DNA of 9,793 bases from an uncultured Bacteroidia bacterium (GTDB lineage Bacteria > Bacteroidota > Bacteroidia > SpSt-205): positions 1 through 9,793 of the forward strand of contig CALKJV010000005.1 of the NCBI GenBank assembly GCA_937995505.1, read 5' to 3'. This document shows, piece by piece, positions 6,910 to 9,793 of this stretch (position 1 is the first letter of the stretch; each line of letters opens with the position of its first letter). Position numbers and translations under genes: made by a program. The notes below the pieces were generated by a model, which saw only the letters and a list, made by a program, of their open reading frames with translations, was not told the DNA's origin and did no database searches.

Positions 6910-7835
6910 CAGCGCCTGTGCGCTTAGGCATCGTGGGGGTGGGGCATATGGGACGCCTACACCTGGAAAAAGCCTTGCAGTCTCCCTCCGCACAGGTCGT
7001 CGGCGTATGGGATACGGATCCTGAACGGCAGAAGGCCCTTACCCAGCAGGGTCTGCCCCTCACGCCTAGCTATGAGGCTTTGTTGGAAGCCTGCGAAGCC
7101 GTCTTGATTGCCTCGCCTACCACCACGCACTTTGCCTATGCCGAAGCGGCCCTGCGTGCCCAATGCCACGTGCTCATAGAAAAGCCTGTCGTATCCACGC
7201 CGGACCAGCTTGAGCGGCTGCTGCGCTTGCAGGAGGAGGTAGGAGTCATTGCCGCTGCCGCGCATGTAGAGCGCTTTAATCCCGCCTTTCAGGCGATCTT
7301 TTCGCACCGCGCTGCCCTGCATCAGTACCAATTTGAACGGATAGCGCCATGGACTCCGCGGGGGAGCGATGTATCGGTGGTACTGGACCTGCTTATTCAT
7401 GACCTAGACCTTTTCTGGGCCCTCACCGAAGGGCGAGTCGCAGATATGCGAGCGGTAGCGTACCGAAGCCACACCGAGCGGGCAGATAGCGTGCAGCTCT
7501 GGATAGATTTAGTAGATGGGCGCGGGGCGAGCTTCCTCGTCAGCCGAAATGCCCCCTATAAACGCCGTCGCCTCACTGCCCATGGCCCTACCCTCTGGGC
7601 CGAAGCAGACCTGCTTACCCGGCAGACTACTTTTTACCCTAACGAAGGTACTTCTATCCCCCCTTCCTCCGAAGCCCCTCCCACCGATGCGCTTGCTACT
7701 CAACTGGAATATTTTTTGCAGTGTGTGCGAAAAGGCACCTCCTCCTTTATGTCGCTTGCGTATGTGCAGCCTGTCATGGCCTGGGTTTGGCGAGTGGAAG
7801 CGTTGGTGGAGCATAAGCTGGTGTTTGCTGAGTAG
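6906..7835 (+). CDS. Gfo/Idh/MocA-family NAD(P)-dependent sugar dehydrogenase
   Basis: The 309-residue protein would oxidise or reduce a sugar, most likely a nucleotide sugar, in the cytoplasm. A Rossmann fold opens the sequence, with GIVGVGHMG at 8-16 and an acidic residue after the second strand (WDTDPE). The family EKP motif lies at 92-94 with the catalytic-type Lys93. The segment HVERFNPAF at 120-128 and the DLLIHDLDL stretch at 161-169 (His165, Asp166) resemble the subgroup that includes UDP-N-acetylglucosamine 3-dehydrogenase (GnnA-like) and a common Bacteroidota relative. The partner aminotransferase GnnB is not in this window, so that activity is not claimed. The ATG overlaps the stop of the basic-protein gene (ATGA). 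The following lipoprotein gene probably begins inside its 3' end. A role in making a sugar for surface glycan or lipid A fits the context. Confidence 0.88.
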   Translation: MTAPVRLGIVGVGHMGRLHLEKALQSPSAQVVGVWDTDPERQKALTQQGLPLTPSYEALLEACEAVLIASPTTTHFAYAEAALRAQCHVLIEKPVVSTPDQLERLLRLQEEVGVIAAAAHVERFNPAFQAIFSHRAALHQYQFERIAPWTPRGSDVSVVLDLLIHDLDLFWALTEGRVADMRAVAYRSHTERADSVQLWIDLVDGRGASFLVSRNAPYKRRRLTAHGPTLWAEADLLTRQTTFYPNEGTSIPPSSEAPPTDALATQLEYFLQCVRKGTSSFMSLAYVQPVMAWVWRVEALVEHKLVFAE

Positions 7836-8655
7836 TTTCGCTTGCACCCGCCGAGAAGCTCTACCTCCTGCCTACCTGCGCATTGACCCCGCTCTGGTCG
7901 TCATAGAGAACGATACACTCCCTATTGAGGCGCCTATTGATGCATGGATATATCCGGAGGGGAAGTTCCTTACCGTGGCTGAGGTAGGGCAGCGAGTGCC
8001 TATCGTGCCGCACACTACCCGTCCTGTCCTTTTAGCGGGCGGTGTGCGCGTGAACGGTATCACCGTCTCGCGAAAACCCTATCCCTTCTGGCAATTTGAT
8101 ACTCTATCGGGGCCCTTCTCCGCAGAGGAAGAGCAAGTTTATGCCCCTCTCTATCGCTACTTCCCTGACACGCTTTTAGAGTACCTCTTGCGGGAAGATT
8201 TTGAGAGCCCGCAGTTAGGGCTACGCATAGCCAATGCGGGAGAGGTCGGAGCTGTACAGATACAGCGCGCTTTTGAAGCCCCGAGGCGGGGCGTATGGGC
8301 AGGGCGGATTGACCTACCAGCCAATAGCGATTTTCGGGCAGAGAGCACCACGCCTTTTACCTTCCCGCAGCAGGAAGTCTGGGCAGAAATTTCCGTACGC
8401 GGCACCCGCAATCTCGGGGTAGGCCTTACCGTAGAAGACCGACAGACCGGCCGCCTCGTAGAACGGTCTATTTACCTCCTATTGCGCCCCCCCGACACCG
8501 GATGGGGCACCTTTTACGTAGATGTAACTCCATGGCTTGCTGGAAAAGGTACCCTTTTTCGCTATCGCTTGTATCTGACTAGTGCAGGTGATACTACCGG
8601 CAGCCATGTTTTGTACTTAGATGATGTACGGCTCCTCACGCTGCGACGCTCATGA
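7762..8655 (+). CDS. predicted lipoprotein, conserved Bacteroidota type, unknown function
   Basis: With the ATG at 7762 the product has 297 residues. It begins with a short basic region (EWKR at 11-14), a hydrophobic stretch (WWSISWCLLSSFA) and Cys28, which fits a lipoprotein signal peptide with a loose lipobox (SSFAC). The mature part starts TRREALPPAYLRIDP and contains DAWIYPEGKFL and VRVNGITV, then beta-strand-rich sequence ending in LYLDDVRLL. From memory this matches a conserved but unnamed Bacteroidota lipoprotein family that often sits near a sugar transferase. The ATG lies 74 bases inside the oxidoreductase gene. A TTG at 7825 would overlap less (276 residues), but would leave only six residues before the Cys, too few for a signal peptide. 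The true start is therefore uncertain. The stop overlaps the next gene by ATGA. It probably faces the periplasm or cell surface. Confidence 0.75.
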   Translation: MCSLSWPGFGEWKRWWSISWCLLSSFACTRREALPPAYLRIDPALVVIENDTLPIEAPIDAWIYPEGKFLTVAEVGQRVPIVPHTTRPVLLAGGVRVNGITVSRKPYPFWQFDTLSGPFSAEEEQVYAPLYRYFPDTLLEYLLREDFESPQLGLRIANAGEVGAVQIQRAFEAPRRGVWAGRIDLPANSDFRAESTTPFTFPQQEVWAEISVRGTRNLGVGLTVEDRQTGRLVERSIYLLLRPPDTGWGTFYVDVTPWLAGKGTLFRYRLYLTSAGDTTGSHVLYLDDVRLLTLRRS

Positions 8656-9793
8656 GACGCCAGCTGCTCGGACTTTTTTTCGGGGGGGTAGATTTTCTGC
8701 TAGCGTATGGGGGATGGGTGGCCTTTTACTGGATACGCCGCTTTTATCTATATGGGCAAGGGTCTGTATCGGGTACAGCCTGGGAATACCTATGGGCCCC
8801 GCTGCTGGTAGGTATTTACTGGACCCTTCTGTATGGCCTCGGCGGCAGCTACAAAGACCCTATACGCCAGTCTATCTTGGCAGAGCTTTTTCAGCGGTTT
8901 TGGCTGACTACTTTGGGGAGTTTGGCTTTATTCTTTTTGGCTTTCATTGACGACCCCATCCCGAACTATAAGGCTTATAGGCTCACCCTTCTCTCCTATG
9001 TAGGCCTCCAGACGGGGCTGAGCTGGCTGAGTTTAGGTTTTTTACGAATAGGCCTTTTGCGAGTTTTGCGGCAGCGAATCTTTCGTTTTCCGACTATTGT
9101 AGTTGGTAGCGGTTCTAAGGCGCAGGCTCTCTGGGAAAATCTCACTGCGCAGGGAGAGGAGCTAGGTTACGATCTGATTGGTTATGTCAGGGCGGATGGC
9201 GATCCTAACCTTCTCCTTGGCAAAGCCAAATGCTTAGGTACCTTAGCCGAGCTAGAACAGGTTCTTGTGCGGCGGGGTGCGCACCACGTGGTCATAGCTA
9301 CTGACCAGGCCGATGAGAGAATCCTACAAGCCGTGCTCACGCAGGCAAATGGCTTGCCCGTGGAAATACATCTCCTCCCCGCTTTGCGGGATGTATTGGG
9401 CGGTAGCGTACGGGTAGGTAGTCCGATAGATTTTGCTTGGGTTACGATAGGCTATTCGGCGCCTTCGCCGTGGTACGATGCGGCGAAACGCGTTTTTGAC
9501 CTTGTGGTTGCGGCTTTAGCGCTTATTATCCTGGCTCCTCTAATGGCAGTGCTTGCACTGCTGGTACGGCTTTCTTCGCCGGGGCCGATTATCTTTCGGC
9601 AGGAACGCATAGGAAAAGGGGGACGCCCTTTTACCATTTATAAGTTTCGCACCATGTACACCGATGCGGAGCGACATGGGCCAGCGCTAAGCCGAGAAGG
9701 CGACCCCCGCATTACTCCGATCGGACGTTGGCTGCGAAAGACCCGCTTAGATGAGCTACCCCAATTCTGGAATGTGCTCAAAGGCGATATGAG
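8652..9793 (+). CDS. polyprenyl-phosphate sugar-1-phosphate transferase (3' end cut off)
   Basis: This enzyme would start glycan assembly by moving a sugar-1-phosphate from a nucleotide sugar onto undecaprenyl phosphate in the inner membrane. About 380 residues are visible. The N-terminus has four likely membrane helices (about 5-28, 47-65, 83-100, 112-136), then a cytoplasmic Rossmann-like domain beginning TIVVGSGSKA at 148, as in WbaP/WcaJ-type proteins. The catalytic domain starts at KRVFDLV (279-285) with its re-entrant helix, followed by GPIIFRQERIG, YKFRTM and LDELPQFWNVLKGDM, with the catalytic Asp367-Glu368 pair. Full members have about 460-480 residues, so some 85-95 are missing beyond the right edge. 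The ATG overlaps the lipoprotein stop (ATGA). Genes for further glycosyltransferases or export are expected downstream, but not seen. The sugar is unknown. Confidence 0.93.
   Translation, partial: MRRQLLGLFFGGVDFLLAYGGWVAFYWIRRFYLYGQGSVSGTAWEYLWAPLLVGIYWTLLYGLGGSYKDPIRQSILAELFQRFWLTTLGSLALFFLAFIDDPIPNYKAYRLTLLSYVGLQTGLSWLSLGFLRIGLLRVLRQRIFRFPTIVVGSGSKAQALWENLTAQGEELGYDLIGYVRADGDPNLLLGKAKCLGTLAELEQVLVRRGAHHVVIATDQADERILQAVLTQANGLPVEIHLLPALRDVLGGSVRVGSPIDFAWVTIGYSAPSPWYDAAKRVFDLVVAALALIILAPLMAVLALLVRLSSPGPIIFRQERIGKGGRPFTIYKFRTMYTDAERHGPALSREGDPRITPIGRWLRKTRLDELPQFWNVLKGDM

Noticed and set aside
6957..7400. 147-codon minus-strand open frame
   Set aside because: It is antisense to the Rossmann domain of the oxidoreductase, has no supporting start signal and no recognisable domain.
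8252..8267. inverted repeat GCTGTA-CAGA-TACAGC
   Set aside because: It is short, within the lipoprotein coding region and not next to any start; a chance match is likely.
8674..8688. T7-C-G7 tract early in the sugar transferase, as a phase-variation switch
   Set aside because: G or C runs of 7-8 also occur in other genes here (4572-4578, 6010-6016, 6661-6668, around 8489), so this looks like ordinary composition rather than a contingency locus.
1..9793. tRNA, rRNA, CRISPR arrays, insertion sequences, defence or toxin-antitoxin genes
   Set aside because: I looked for these and saw no repeat-spacer pattern, transposase, terminal repeats or RNA-gene-like segment; almost every base is in a housekeeping or envelope gene.

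Overview
The window looks like chromosomal DNA of a member of the Bacteroidota, probably a less-studied lineage with moderately high GC (above 50% by eye). Four things point there. The promoter-like box TAnnTTTG, typical of this phylum, sits just upstream of three gene starts, and clear Shine-Dalgarno sites are absent. The LepA sequence is of Bacteroidota style. A bifunctional nuclease (DUF151) domain is fused to a UVR motif. A lipoprotein and a Gfo/Idh/MocA dehydrogenase resemble families I remember from this phylum. This assignment is from memory of protein families, not from a search.

All genes radiate from one divergent intergenic region (about 4764-4832). Leftward on the minus strand lies a membrane-linked family 2 glycosyltransferase (3678-4763), then a tight operon with its own promoter: lepA (elongation factor 4), a 181-residue helical protein with a faint TerB look, and a Ppx/GppA-type phosphatase with an HD domain that runs off the left edge. 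Rightward on the plus strand lie the bifunctional nuclease-UVR protein and a concentrative nucleoside transporter (TAATG junction). A second plus-strand unit follows, starting with a 55-residue very basic protein, then a Gfo/Idh/MocA oxidoreductase, a predicted lipoprotein, and a polyprenyl-phosphate sugar-1-phosphate transferase cut by the right edge. Several of its junctions overlap by ATGA, so co-transcription is likely.

Functionally the left operon is translation plus polyphosphate/(p)ppGpp-type stress housekeeping. The middle pair suggests nucleoside uptake and nucleic-acid turnover. The right unit looks like the beginning of an envelope-polysaccharide locus, because the initiating sugar-phosphate transferase is usually followed by other glycan genes. 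There are no RNA genes, mobile elements, CRISPR arrays or long non-coding stretches. The most unusual signals are the near-leaderless promoter arrangement, a perfect 14-bp palindrome in the divergent region, the uncharacterised 55-residue basic protein, and a lipoprotein whose signal peptide seems to be encoded inside the end of the preceding gene.
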